Of a DNA stretch of 53,268 nt, positions 1-8,484 are shown in pieces. The notes under the pieces are model-generated. The model saw nothing but the letters and a program-made list of their open reading frames with translations, ran no database searches and was not told the origin of the DNA. The stretch is from assembly GCF_015560805.1 (NCBI RefSeq), contig NZ_JADMSO010000015.1, positions 1-53,268 on the forward strand. Direction: 5' to 3'. The DNA comes from Mediterraneibacter glycyrrhizinilyticus. GTDB taxonomy: Bacteria; Bacillota; Clostridia; Lachnospirales; Lachnospiraceae. Made by a program: the position numbers and the translations under genes. Position 1 is the first letter of the stretch. The number at the start of each line of letters is the position of its first letter.

Positions 1-1245
1 AATGAACTGACTGATTCCATAGAACAGATATTCATGGACATAAATGCTTACATTTTTTCAAAAGATCATGTGGATTTACAGCATACATACATTGATGGTA
101 CAAAAATAGAAGCAAATGCCAATCGTTATACATGGGTATGGAAAAAGTTCTGTATTAAAAATCGTCAGAAAATCTTTGCTAAGATATCTATCCTGATTGA
201 TGCCATGAATCAGGAAGTACTTGGATACCTGGGACTAAAGCTTGAAAAGCGTGAAGCGTATGCAATTGAGTACGTTTCTGAATTGTTGGAGATGTATAAA
301 AGAGGAACTGGACTTGATGAAAATTTGTTCGTTTCCGGATGCGGACACAGAAAAAGTATTCAGCAAAAACAATACCAGGAACTGCAAGGCTATCTAAAAC
401 GTTTAAAAACCTATGCGCGTCATATAGAAATCTGCGGAGATGAAAGGAACAGCTATTCAAAAACTGATCAGGATGCGACTTTTATGCGCCTGAAACGTGA
501 TTACATGGGAAATGATCAGCTGCTCCCCGCATATAACCTACAGGCAGCCATCTGTGATGAGTACATAGCCGTAATCGATGTAAAACCTTATGCATCGGAC
601 ATGGAATGTTTTGTGCCTTTAATGGAAAAATTCAATCGTACATATGGTCATTATCCGAAATATCCGGTTGCCGATGCAGGATACGGTTCTTACAATAATT
701 ATCTTTATTGTGAAGAACACGGCATGGAAAAATATATGAAATTTACCATGTACAAAAAAGAAACGACGGACAAAAAATACCGTGAAAATCCATATCGTGC
801 TGTAAATTTTGCAAAAGATTCAGATGGGAATCTCATATGTCCAAACGGGCAGAAATTTATCTTCAAGAGAACACAGCCTGTGAAATATAATAAATATGGA
901 AGAACGGAAGAACTGTACGAATGCGAATCTTGTGAAGGGTGTCACTATAAGCAGGAATGCTGCCCGAGAGCACACAAAAACCGAACAATCCGAATGAATC
1001 AAGAATTAACCGCTATCCATCAGGAAGTGCTGAACAATCTTGAGTCCATACATGGAGCTCTTTTAAGAATGACTTGAAGCATTCAATCCGAGGGTACCTT
1101 TGGTGTGTTAAAGTGGGATAAATCCTATAAAAGGTTATTTCGGAGAGGCGAGAAAAATGTAATTCTCGAACTTACACTAATTTCATGCGGATTCAATCTT
1201 TATAAACATCACAACAAAAAACAGCGACAAATGAAAGTTGCTTAA
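1..1245 (+). pseudogene. IS1182-family transposase, 5' truncated by the window and interrupted by a nonsense codon
   Basis: The frame is open from base 1, so the N-terminal part lies outside the window. The visible protein has a DDE-type transposase core (YIDGTKIEANANRYT, VADAGYGSYNNY) and a Cys-rich C-terminal segment (CESCEGCHYKQECC) typical of IS1182/DUF4096-type transposases. A TGA at 1075-1077 stops the frame after LLRMT, but the same frame continues at once with SIQSEGTFGVLKWDKSYKRL and ends at TAA 1243-1245. Family members usually have R or N-R before SIQ.EGTFG, so a CGA to TGA change is the simplest explanation. The element would then not mobilise itself unless the stop is read through. 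Family call is firm; the ancestral codon is inferred. Confidence 0.88.
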
Positions 1246-1279
1246 AATTTAAGCGTTATTGGCTGATGCTTATTAAGTA

Positions 1280-1306
1280 CACCATTTTTTATACGAAAAG
1301 GTGTAT
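1280..1306. repeat. Inverted repeat, possible insertion-sequence end
   Basis: TACACC and GGTGTA flank about 15 A/T-rich bases just downstream of the transposase remnant. The place fits a terminal or subterminal hairpin of the IS, but the other IS end is outside the window so the pair cannot be compared. Confidence 0.35.
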
Positions 1307-1338
1307 GTATGAGCAGAAATGGGAATATTCATACAAAG

Positions 1339-1375
1339 AAACGCCAGTTCAGGCAAATGCCGGTTCTGGCGTTTT
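1339..1375. terminator. Bidirectional hairpin terminator between IS remnant and regulator gene
   Basis: AAACGCCAG (1339-1347) pairs with CTGGCGTTT (1366-1374) around a partly self-pairing loop, followed by TTTTC on the plus strand and by TTTC on the minus strand. It lies between two convergent genes. The rest of 1246-1481 holds no gene I can support. Confidence 0.6.
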
Positions 1376-1481
1376 CTTAATCAAAGGCTTTTTTTACAGC
1401 CCCTTCCGGTGATTCATAGCAATGTGTCAGCGTACAAGGTGCGATACGGTCGATGAAAAATACCAAAATTAAAATGCGGGA

Positions 1482-3944
1482 TCAGAGAAAGATTTCTGCA
1501 ATATAAGCAAGTTCGCTGGATGGAATATTGATTCCGAAACTTGCTTCGGCATACTCTAAATTCTGCTCCACAATATGCAGGATTTTTGCATTTGTATTGA
1601 CAAATGTGTTCAGATTGGAATAATTCCAGAATTCCTTTCGTATGACACGCTCCAGCATATTACAACAATGACACAGATATTTTGCGGCGATTTCATTGGA
1701 GAGTGACCGGTTTAAGTCGGCAAGAGTGTTCTCCAGACAATGGGTCAGGATAGTCACCGCCTTTTCAATATCCAGAAAAATACAATTTTTCTTTAATACT
1801 TTTTCCAGCAGATTCCGGACAAATTCATTTGACGGTTCGTTGGAGAGGAACTCTTTTGTGCCGGATTCCATCGGCAGTTCCTGCAATGTCAATGTGTTTG
1901 ATGTCGCCATCTCGACGCATTTCAAAAGAAGCGGCAGTGTGACCGGTGAGAGGACACGGATCGGAATATCTGTTTCGTTCTGAATATATTCCCCGATCGT
2001 TGTAAGTGGTTCCAGATCGCATAAAAAGAGTACGCCGGCGCCATGGTTCAGTTCTTTTGCTTTTACACAGGCAAGAGACAGGCAGTCTTCCAACGTCATA
2101 TCGGGTGAAAAATTGATAAAATCAAGGGCATAATCTCCTTTCATTTTTTCTCTGGCACAGGATACCATGTCGGCTGCTGTGGAATTTCCGTGACAGATCA
2201 GAAGAATCCCGGGGGATATATGGGTGCTCCACTGGTTCAAAATCGAAAAGTAGGAGGCGATAAAATCAATTTCCTGTGAGTGAAATGTAATGTTGTAAAT
2301 CCTGCTGAGTGATTTTAAAATCTGGCAGACGACTTTAAATTCTTCCGGCATCAGTTTTTTTGAAACAGCGGTATCGGTTTCCAGATTGACGGAAACCGGA
2401 ACAGTTCCGGCTTCACGTTTGATCACATTTGTGATATGTAGCAGGATTCCGTAAAGCAGATGAAGATGCTTGTGGTAGTCGGGATAGCGATCCTGAAGTT
2501 TTAACTCTGTGATGACGGTAGAGTATACTACCGGGTTGATATTTTTCTTAATGGTTTCCAACTGGATATGTCCGCAGTCATTTAAGGACAAAATATTGCT
2601 GTGCAGGTATTCTTTCACGTCTTCGATGGAAGAGTCCGGAGAATTCAGTAGAAAATCAGGTTCTGTGAATGACTGTGCAACGGAATTTGTGTTCTGCAGT
2701 ACATAGTCGATCGAACTTGTTCCATCCTTATCGAAAATAATGGAATCACTTTCCAGATGTGAAAGAAAATCCAGAATCTCAGGGGAGAGACTATTATTTT
2801 TGGAATTCCAGTTCAGCATTTTATCGGAGAGGTGCTCCCATGTGATGTACACAATATTCTGTTTGTTCAAAAAACTGGTCAGATATGCTTTGGAACAGAC
2901 GCTGCGGATGTCATTTTTTAATTCGGTAATATTCCGTTCATAGTTCATAGTGACAAAAAGAGAGAAAATCTCTTTATGGATCCGGATCATGCATCCGATG
3001 GCGGACGCTTCTTTGGAAAATGCAGACAGTACGATATGGAACCGTTCGCTGACGGACCAGTTGTTCAGATCCGGGATTTTTAAGGATGCGGGGATCACAT
3101 TGGTCAGCATGGAAAGCGCCGGATCTTCCGGAGGTAAATGAGAAGAAAAAAGCAGCATACAGTCCAGCGAATGTGTCATGACATCTCCCACACGTGTATA
3201 GGAAAGCTTCTTGATGACTGAAGTGAGCAGATCCAAAGAGGAGGGCGGCAATGCCTCGACTCCCTCGAAAAATAAGATCCCGTTCTGTGCCAGATCTAAA
3301 AAGCCTTTCTGGGATTTTGCGGACGCGGAGGATTTCGATACCCCGAGAAGTTGTTTGCGGAACACGCCCGGATCATTTGAGAGGGTATGGCAGGAAACGC
3401 TGATAAAAGGGGCATTTTTTTTGAGAATATCATTTTCAAGGGCAAACTGGTAGATACATTTTGCAAAACGACGTTTGCCGACCCCCTCGTTTCCGTAAAT
3501 GTAAGTTGGAAGTCCGTGCGGCGGATAGGCTGCGGCTGCCTTGGCAAGTGAAATTTCTTTGTTGAGCGTGCCGTTGGCACAGATCAGATCGTCCAGACTG
3601 TTGCGCGAAGCAGGATAAATGGAAACTGCCTGCTCCGAGGAAGACTCGGTTGAGAGGAAGTTGGAAAGCTTTTCACCGCGCGCGATGACAGAGGGGATGA
3701 TCTGATTTGGATAGTATTCTTTTAAAGCGGAAGTGTCCAGAAACAAAGTGGGTCTGCCGAGGATTTTGATCAGCAATTTATCTTTCCACAGGTCGTTTAA
3801 AATCCGCGAAACATTGGAACGATCCAGTTTCAGGTCGATCGCAAGGGAGGCGGCGTCAGTACCCTGAAAGTCCAGAGAACCGGCAGCTAAAAAGGATAAA
3901 GTTAAGTTGTGTACCCGCTCAAGTACTTTTTGATCTCGTTTCAT
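1482..3944 (-). CDS. LevR/ManR-like PRD-containing transcriptional activator of the adjacent PTS operon
   Basis: An 820-residue multidomain regulator. Order: N-terminal helix-turn-helix (about 1-65), AAA+ domain of the sigma-54 activator type (about 130-390), a PTS regulation domain (about 440-570, HLLYGILLHITNVIKR), an EIIA-Man-like domain (about 585-710, GILLICHGNS with a candidate phospho-His) and a second PRD-like C-terminal region (LCHCCNMLERVIRKE). It is divergent to a mannose-family PTS, the usual target, and should be controlled by PTS phosphorylation. Odd points: Walker A is GNEGVGKR with Arg instead of Ser/Thr, Walker B reads ILFFEG instead of LFLDE, and no GAFTGA loop is visible, so ATPase and sigma-54 contact look lost. 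I chose ATG 3944 because AAAGGA precedes it; a frame reaching 4055 adds an unsupported leader. Confidence 0.85.
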   Translation of the reverse strand: MKRDQKVLERVHNLTLSFLAAGSLDFQGTDAASLAIDLKLDRSNVSRILNDLWKDKLLIKILGRPTLFLDTSALKEYYPNQIIPSVIARGEKLSNFLSTESSSEQAVSIYPASRNSLDDLICANGTLNKEISLAKAAAAYPPHGLPTYIYGNEGVGKRRFAKCIYQFALENDILKKNAPFISVSCHTLSNDPGVFRKQLLGVSKSSASAKSQKGFLDLAQNGILFFEGVEALPPSSLDLLTSVIKKLSYTRVGDVMTHSLDCMLLFSSHLPPEDPALSMLTNVIPASLKIPDLNNWSVSERFHIVLSAFSKEASAIGCMIRIHKEIFSLFVTMNYERNITELKNDIRSVCSKAYLTSFLNKQNIVYITWEHLSDKMLNWNSKNNSLSPEILDFLSHLESDSIIFDKDGTSSIDYVLQNTNSVAQSFTEPDFLLNSPDSSIEDVKEYLHSNILSLNDCGHIQLETIKKNINPVVYSTVITELKLQDRYPDYHKHLHLLYGILLHITNVIKREAGTVPVSVNLETDTAVSKKLMPEEFKVVCQILKSLSRIYNITFHSQEIDFIASYFSILNQWSTHISPGILLICHGNSTAADMVSCAREKMKGDYALDFINFSPDMTLEDCLSLACVKAKELNHGAGVLFLCDLEPLTTIGEYIQNETDIPIRVLSPVTLPLLLKCVEMATSNTLTLQELPMESGTKEFLSNEPSNEFVRNLLEKVLKKNCIFLDIEKAVTILTHCLENTLADLNRSLSNEIAAKYLCHCCNMLERVIRKEFWNYSNLNTFVNTNAKILHIVEQNLEYAEASFGINIPSSELAYIAEIFL

Positions 3945-3987
3945 AAAATTTCCTTTCATTATTTCGTGCCAAAAGATATAAAAAACT

Positions 3988-4140
3988 GACACACTAAGAA
4001 AATAAGTGTTTTTTAATTGTGTAAAAGTGTTGAAATTATAAAAAGTATAACACAAAAAGTTAATAAAGTGTAAAGAATAACCAAAAAATAAATGATGTCA
4101 TAAGATAAAACGCACAACACGGATGGATAATGTGTTAAAA
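3988..4140. promoter_or_regulatory. Candidate operator region: repeated AACAC/GTGTT half-sites
   Basis: The 270-base divergent spacer is very A/T rich and contains several short half-sites: GACACAC near 3989, AAGTGTT near 4004, TTGTGT near 4018, AAGTGTTG near 4025, ATAACACAA near 4047, AAGTGT near 4067, ACAACAC at 4114-4120 and TGTGTTA at 4131-4137. The last two form a dyad just upstream of the PTS promoter. Binding by the divergent regulator is inferred from position. Confidence 0.45.
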
Positions 4141-4151
4141 AATAAGATAAT

Positions 4152-4180
4152 TTGCACAAAGAGAAAGTGGGCTATATAAT
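4152..4180 (+). promoter_or_regulatory. Sigma-A-type promoter of the PTS operon
   Basis: TTGCAC at 4152-4157, a 17-base spacer and TATAAT at 4175-4180, about 38 bases before the IIA start. No clear -24/-12 GG-N10-GC element is seen nearby, which agrees with the degenerate sigma-54 features of the regulator. Confidence 0.6.
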
Positions 4181-4217
4181 CAGTTCATCAAAACAAAAGC
4201 GACACGGAGGTAGGAAA

Positions 4218-4616
4218 ATGTGTAAGGTTTTACTGTTGAGTCATGGGAATCTGGCAAGAGAATTGCTTGCCACATCCCAGATGATTTACGGGGAAGTCGA
4301 TGGAATTGATTGTATTTCCCTTCTCTCAGGCACGGATTTAGCACATTACGAAGAAGAGATTTTAAGTAAAGTGCAGCAATCGCCGGAGGGAATACTGGTT
4401 CTGGTCGATATATTTGGCGGAACGCCATTTATCACGGCGTCGAGGATCTATAATCAAAATCAGGGTAAGATCGATATGGCTGTTGTCACCGGAATGAATC
4501 TTCCCATGGTGTTGGAGGCAATGGACAGCCTGCAGAATATGAGCGTTTCGGAATTAAAGGAGAGCGTGATCAAATGCGGAGCAGAAGGAATTATCGACTT
4601 GGATGAGAGAGTGTAG
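4218..4616 (+). CDS. PTS mannose-family EIIA component
   Basis: A 132-residue single-domain IIA of the mannose/fructose/sorbose family. The N-terminus MCKVLLLSHGNLA places the phosphoryl-accepting His at residue 9, and DIFGGTPF is the conserved loop after the central strand. It takes phosphate from HPr and passes it to IIB. I start at ATG 4218, preceded by GGAGG; an upstream in-frame start at 4152 would fall on the -35 box. First gene of the IIA-IIB-IIC-IID-BtpA operon, 11 bases before IIB. Substrate cannot be read from the sequence. Confidence 0.92.
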   Translation: MCKVLLLSHGNLARELLATSQMIYGEVDGIDCISLLSGTDLAHYEEEILSKVQQSPEGILVLVDIFGGTPFITASRIYNQNQGKIDMAVVTGMNLPMVLEAMDSLQNMSVSELKESVIKCGAEGIIDLDERV

Positions 4617-4627
4617 GAGGTAGGAAA

Positions 4628-5107
4628 ATGAGTGTAAAAATGGTGAGAATCGATGATCGTCTGATTCATGGACAGATTGTAGCGGCGTGGGCAAAGAGTC
4701 TTTCGATCAAACGAATCTGGATCGTAGACGATGTGGTTTCCAAAGATGTATTTATCACAAATGTGATGAAAATGGTAGCGCCTCCGGACACAGAACTTGT
4801 GATCACAGGAACAGATCAGATACTGAAACTGGTAAAAGAGTATGATGAATCCGATAAGAACACGTTGATCCTTGTGAAATATCCGATGGTCGCAAAACAG
4901 TTGTTTGACGCGGGTCTTCAGCATCGTGAACTGAATGTCGGCGGTATGGGAGCAAACGCGGAGCGAAAAAAATTGTTTAAAAACATTTCGGCAAGTGAAG
5001 AAGAAAAGAAAACGCTGAAAGAAATGCAGGAAAGCGGAGTAAAAGTATATTTTCAGGTAACGCCGAATGACAGGCAGACAATGTACGAGGAGGGAAAAAC
5101 ATGCTGA
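4628..5107 (+). CDS. PTS mannose-family EIIB component
   Basis: A 159-residue IIB. The motif RIDDRLIHGQI carries the phosphorylated His (residue 15), as in the mannose/sorbose IIB family, and length matches the family. GGAGG lies before the ATG. Its TGA overlaps the ATG of IIC (ATGCTGA at 5101-5107), a sign of translational coupling. It transfers phosphate from IIA to the sugar carried by IIC/IID. Confidence 0.93.
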   Translation: MSVKMVRIDDRLIHGQIVAAWAKSLSIKRIWIVDDVVSKDVFITNVMKMVAPPDTELVITGTDQILKLVKEYDESDKNTLILVKYPMVAKQLFDAGLQHRELNVGGMGANAERKKLFKNISASEEEKKTLKEMQESGVKVYFQVTPNDRQTMYEEGKTC

Positions 5108-5853
5108 TTCAGTCAATTCTAGTATCGATATGGGCATTTATGAATGGTAGAGTATTTAACGAATATTTTTGCTGGATCATCAGAGGGGCGCCGTTGGTGA
5201 CGGGAACGATAACCGGAATCCTGATGGGCGACTGGAAGTCCGGCGCGATGATCGGAGCGACCATTCAGCTGTTGTATATGGGAAATGTAACCGTCGGAGG
5301 AATTGCTTCTTATGATAAATGCTATGCGAGCATTATCGCTACGGCGGTATGTATCGGTGCGCATCAGACTCCGGAGATCGCGGTTACGATCGCAGTGACG
5401 CTTGGAACATTGGGACTGATCGCAAGCAACATTTTTATGACCGTAAGTGTTTCCTTTGTACATATGGCTGATAAATATATCGAAAAAGGGGAAACAAAGA
5501 AAATCTGGATCTTTAACTGGCTGCTTCCGCAGTTATTGACATTTGTGTTATACGGAATCCCGGCATTTGTAGCGGTATATTTCGGATCCGGGTATCTGGA
5601 GAGTTTCATGAACAGCATTCCGGCATTTGTGACGACCGCGCTGACAACCGTTGGAATGGTACTGCCGGCATTGGGAATCGCGATGATGTTGAAAACGGTA
5701 TTCAATATGAAATTCGCTCCGTTTATCGCAATTGGATATTTGTGTGTTGCTTATCTGCATATGAGCATTATCGCCTGTGCAGTATTGGGAATTGCCTGTG
5801 CAGTATTGTATGTAACATTGCGGTTGGATAAACTGACAGAAAGTGAGGGTTAG
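5101..5853 (+). CDS. PTS mannose-family EIIC permease
   Basis: A 250-residue, strongly hydrophobic integral membrane protein of the mannose-family IIC type (TGTITGILMGDWKSGAMIGA, then GNVTVGGIASYD, both typical of the N-terminal half). It forms the sugar channel together with IID. GAGGAGGG precedes the ATG. It overlaps IIB and is followed by IID after 2 bases. Confidence 0.92.
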   Translation: MLIQSILVSIWAFMNGRVFNEYFCWIIRGAPLVTGTITGILMGDWKSGAMIGATIQLLYMGNVTVGGIASYDKCYASIIATAVCIGAHQTPEIAVTIAVTLGTLGLIASNIFMTVSVSFVHMADKYIEKGETKKIWIFNWLLPQLLTFVLYGIPAFVAVYFGSGYLESFMNSIPAFVTTALTTVGMVLPALGIAMMLKTVFNMKFAPFIAIGYLCVAYLHMSIIACAVLGIACAVLYVTLRLDKLTESEG

Positions 5854-5855
5854 AA

Positions 5856-6707
5856 ATGGCAGAGAAAGTAAGAGCTGTTGAGCAGAATGCGGAAAATAAT
5901 GATAGAAAACTGAGAAAAAAGGATTTGTGGCACTGTTTTTTGCTGTGGGAGTCAACTTCGGAAAGTTGTCTGAGCTATGAACGTCTGATGTCTTTGGGAT
6001 TCTGCCATGCAATGACTCCGATCATCAACCGGCTGTATAAAACAAAGGAAGAACGTGCGGCGGCATTAAAACGTCATATGGTATTTTTCAATACAGAGAA
6101 TAACTGGGGAGCGTTTATACCCGGAATCGTTTGTTCGATGGAAGAAAAGAAAGCGAACGGGGATGAAAATATTACCGATGAGACGATCAACAGTGTGAAA
6201 GTAGGTCTGATGGGACCGTTGGCAGGAATTGGAGATACGATCACACAAGGTCTTGTTTCCACCGTGCTTCTGGCTATTTTTGTGGATATGACATTGGACG
6301 GAAATATCGCGGCGCCGTTTTTCTACACGCTTATCATGGGAATTTATATTGCGCTGATGGGATATTTTACATTCTTCAACGGATATAAATTAGGACAGAA
6401 CGTATTTGCTAAAATTACAGATGCCTCTATTATGAGAAAAATCACAAACAGCTTGTCTATTCTTGGTATGACGATCGCAGGCGCGATGATGGTGAACAAT
6501 GTTAATATCATAACTCCGTTGGAAATACATATCAATGACACGAGCGTTGTGATCCAGGAATTGCTGGATTCCATTTTACCTGGCATGCTGAGCGTTGGAT
6601 TTGTATTGTTGTGCTTTGGATTGATGAAGAAAAATGTAAGTATCTTTAAGATCATGGCGATCCTGATCGTCATTTCAGTGGCAGCAGCGGCAATCGGAAT
6701 TTTATAA
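5856..6707 (+). CDS. PTS mannose-family EIID component
   Basis: A 283-residue IID. A soluble N-terminal part (KDLWHCFLLWESTSESCLSYERL; FNTENNWGAFIPGIVCSMEE) is followed by GLMGPLAGIGDTI, a near-invariant IID motif, and C-terminal membrane helices. It completes the permease, so all four PTS domains are present as separate proteins. Ordinary IID proteins have a Phe-Asn/Gln stretch where this one has WESTSES, which is not enough to infer a different substrate. Confidence 0.92.
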   Translation: MAEKVRAVEQNAENNDRKLRKKDLWHCFLLWESTSESCLSYERLMSLGFCHAMTPIINRLYKTKEERAAALKRHMVFFNTENNWGAFIPGIVCSMEEKKANGDENITDETINSVKVGLMGPLAGIGDTITQGLVSTVLLAIFVDMTLDGNIAAPFFYTLIMGIYIALMGYFTFFNGYKLGQNVFAKITDASIMRKITNSLSILGMTIAGAMMVNNVNIITPLEIHINDTSVVIQELLDSILPGMLSVGFVLLCFGLMKKNVSIFKIMAILIVISVAAAAIGIL

Positions 6708-6738
6708 GAAAATCGGATAGAAAAGGAGAAGCAAAAAA

Positions 6739-7557
6739 ATGAGAAAAACATGGTTGACAGATGTGATCGGAACAGAAAAGGCAGCAATCGGACTTGTGCA
6801 TTTAAAGGCTTTGCCGGGAGATCCTTTGTATGATGCCGAGGGAGGCATGAACAAAGTATATGAAATGGCAGTGGACGATATCCATGCATTGCAGGAGGGC
6901 GGAATTGACGCGCTGCAGTTTTCCAACGAATTTAGTTTTCCTTATCAGCAGAATCCGTCGAAAGAGATCGTTTCCGCGATGGCATTCCTGATGGGAAAAC
7001 TCCAGCCGGAGATCAAAGTGCCTTACGGTGCAAATGTGATCAGCAGTCCGACAGACAGTATCGCACTCTGCGCTACCACAGGGGCGCAGTGGACGAGAGG
7101 CACATTTTCCGGTGTTTATTCGGGCAATCTCGGTCTGGTGAATGCGTCGATCGGTGATTATGTAAGATTACGTCATAATCTTCATGCAGACAATGTAAAA
7201 ATGATCCACGGTGTTGTTCCGGAATCCAGTGCGGACATCGGTGGAAGAGATCCGCTGGAATCTGCAAAAGCAGCTCATTTTATGAATCTTCCGGATGGAT
7301 TTGCAGTGCCGGGGGCAACCGCGGGACAGCCGGTTGACATGGATCTGCTGAATGGCTTGAGGGAAAGCATGCCGGATATGGTTCTGGTCGCTTCCACAGG
7401 CGTGAAATATGAGACGATCGAACAGACATTTTCCGTAGTAGACGCGGCATTTATCGCGACATCGTTAAAGAAAGACGGAGTATTTGAAAATCCGGTAGAC
7501 AAAGAGCGGGTACGCCGCTTTATGGACAAATTAAAAGAGTTCAGAGCAAATCTTTAA
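6739..7557 (+). CDS. BtpA/SgcQ-family TIM-barrel protein
   Basis: A 272-residue full-length BtpA/SgcQ-family protein (IGLVHLKALPGDPLYD near the N-terminus; DALQFSNEFSFPY; PYGANVISSP; VLVASTGVKYETI near the phosphate-binding end of the barrel). The name comes from a photosystem I biogenesis factor, but in bacteria the family recurs in sugar PTS operons, such as sgcQ in the E. coli sgc cluster. It follows IID by 31 bases with AAAGGAGA before the ATG. A role in converting the imported sugar phosphate is the natural inference; reaction unknown. Confidence 0.85.
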   Translation: MRKTWLTDVIGTEKAAIGLVHLKALPGDPLYDAEGGMNKVYEMAVDDIHALQEGGIDALQFSNEFSFPYQQNPSKEIVSAMAFLMGKLQPEIKVPYGANVISSPTDSIALCATTGAQWTRGTFSGVYSGNLGLVNASIGDYVRLRHNLHADNVKMIHGVVPESSADIGGRDPLESAKAAHFMNLPDGFAVPGATAGQPVDMDLLNGLRESMPDMVLVASTGVKYETIEQTFSVVDAAFIATSLKKDGVFENPVDKERVRRFMDKLKEFRANL

Positions 7558-7566
7558 AAAATGCAG

Positions 7567-7599
7567 GGACCGTCCGGATCATTTTCGGACGGTCCTTTT
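7567..7599 (+). terminator. Intrinsic terminator after the BtpA-like gene
   Basis: GGACCGTCCG (7567-7576) and CGGACGGTCC (7586-7595) form a perfect 10-base-pair stem with a 9-base loop followed by TTTT. It ends the PTS-BtpA unit before the HAD gene, so the latter depends on read-through or its own promoter. Confidence 0.85.
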
Positions 7600-7672
7600 G
7601 ACTGTCGTGTATGTGAAAAAAGTGTCTTGATTTGCAGGAGATTACAACCTGTTGGAGGAGTGAAAAAGAAGT

Positions 7673-8326
7673 ATGGGTGAGCAGAGAATAAAGACGATAT
7701 TGATGGACTGTGATGGTGTTCTGGTGGACAGTGAAATGATCTACTTAACGAGTCTGGTTCATTATCTGAAATTATTGGGTATCGATACAACGATCGATGA
7801 TCTGGCGTATCTGGTTGGCAGTGATATTGAAAGTATTACGGAGAAAGTGAGAAGACAATTTGGTCTGGAGCAATATTCTGTTCAAGAATTGATCGACGGA
7901 CAGCGCAGGCAGTTTGACGAAGAATTTTCAATGGAGAATATCAGCGAAATGCCGGGGCTGACTGCATTTCTGGAAGAAATGAACAGGCAGGATATCGAAC
8001 TGGCGGTCGTGTCTTCGTCAAGCACATCGTATGTGGAACAAATTGTAAGCCATCTCGGGCTTGGGAAGTATTTTAAGGTCATTCTGGGAAAAGAATCGGC
8101 AGGAAAAGCAAAACCGGCGCCGGATCTGTATCTGAAAGCGTTGGAGATCATGCGTGCGGATGTGGAGACAACGGTTGTGATCGAAGATTCTAAAAACGGA
8201 ATCCTTGCCGGAAAATCTGCGGGATGTAAAGTGATCGCTTACTGCGGCTCCAGAATCAAACAGGATGTCTCCGAAGCAGACCGGAAAGTGCGGGATTACA
8301 GGGAAGCGGCGGAACTGATGCTTTGA
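7673..8326 (+). CDS. HAD-superfamily phosphatase/phosphomutase, beta-phosphoglucomutase-like
   Basis: A 217-residue subfamily IA HAD enzyme. Motif I MDCDGVLVDSE has the nucleophile and general acid Asp pair; motif II is VVSSSST; motif III Lys lies in GKAKPAPD; motif IV is VIEDSKNG. The alpha-helical cap after motif I and the length match beta-phosphoglucomutase and sugar phosphatases. GGAGGAG precedes ATG 7673. Location directly after the PTS and BtpA-like genes suggests action on the imported sugar phosphate, though a strong terminator separates it from them. Confidence 0.85.
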   Translation: MGEQRIKTILMDCDGVLVDSEMIYLTSLVHYLKLLGIDTTIDDLAYLVGSDIESITEKVRRQFGLEQYSVQELIDGQRRQFDEEFSMENISEMPGLTAFLEEMNRQDIELAVVSSSSTSYVEQIVSHLGLGKYFKVILGKESAGKAKPAPDLYLKALEIMRADVETTVVIEDSKNGILAGKSAGCKVIAYCGSRIKQDVSEADRKVRDYREAAELML

Positions 8327-8334
8327 TAGCGGCG

Positions 8335-8393
8335 GTGTATATCGACGCTGCCGTCAGTGAGTAAGCGTATACGCCTTGTATATCGACAGCAGG
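8335..8393 (+). repeat. Two copies of a short dispersed motif flanking a 10-bp palindrome
   Basis: TGTATATCGACGCTGCCGTC (from 8336) and TTGTATATCGACAGCAGG (from 8376) are related, and between them GCGTATACGC (8365-8374) is a perfect palindrome. Similar motifs occur elsewhere in the window (1424-1443 minus, 9892-9926, 26119-26142, 42561-42579 minus). Function unknown. Confidence 0.45.
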
Positions 8394-8484
8394 AAAATAA
8401 AAGATATTCCGGCAGGCACAATTCAGACGAGATCTGCATATCATACAGTATTGTAGAACTGATGTGCAGAAAGGGAATCGTGTC

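Noticed and set aside
1309-1380. 23-codon frame MSRNGNIHTKKRQFRQMPVL at the IS end
   Set aside because: Weak ribosome binding site and it runs through the hairpin terminator; likely chance.
1383-1481. Continuation of the LevR-like frame for about 32 codons past its stop
   Set aside because: PRD proteins normally end near the present stop, and an open stretch of this length is expected by chance fairly often.
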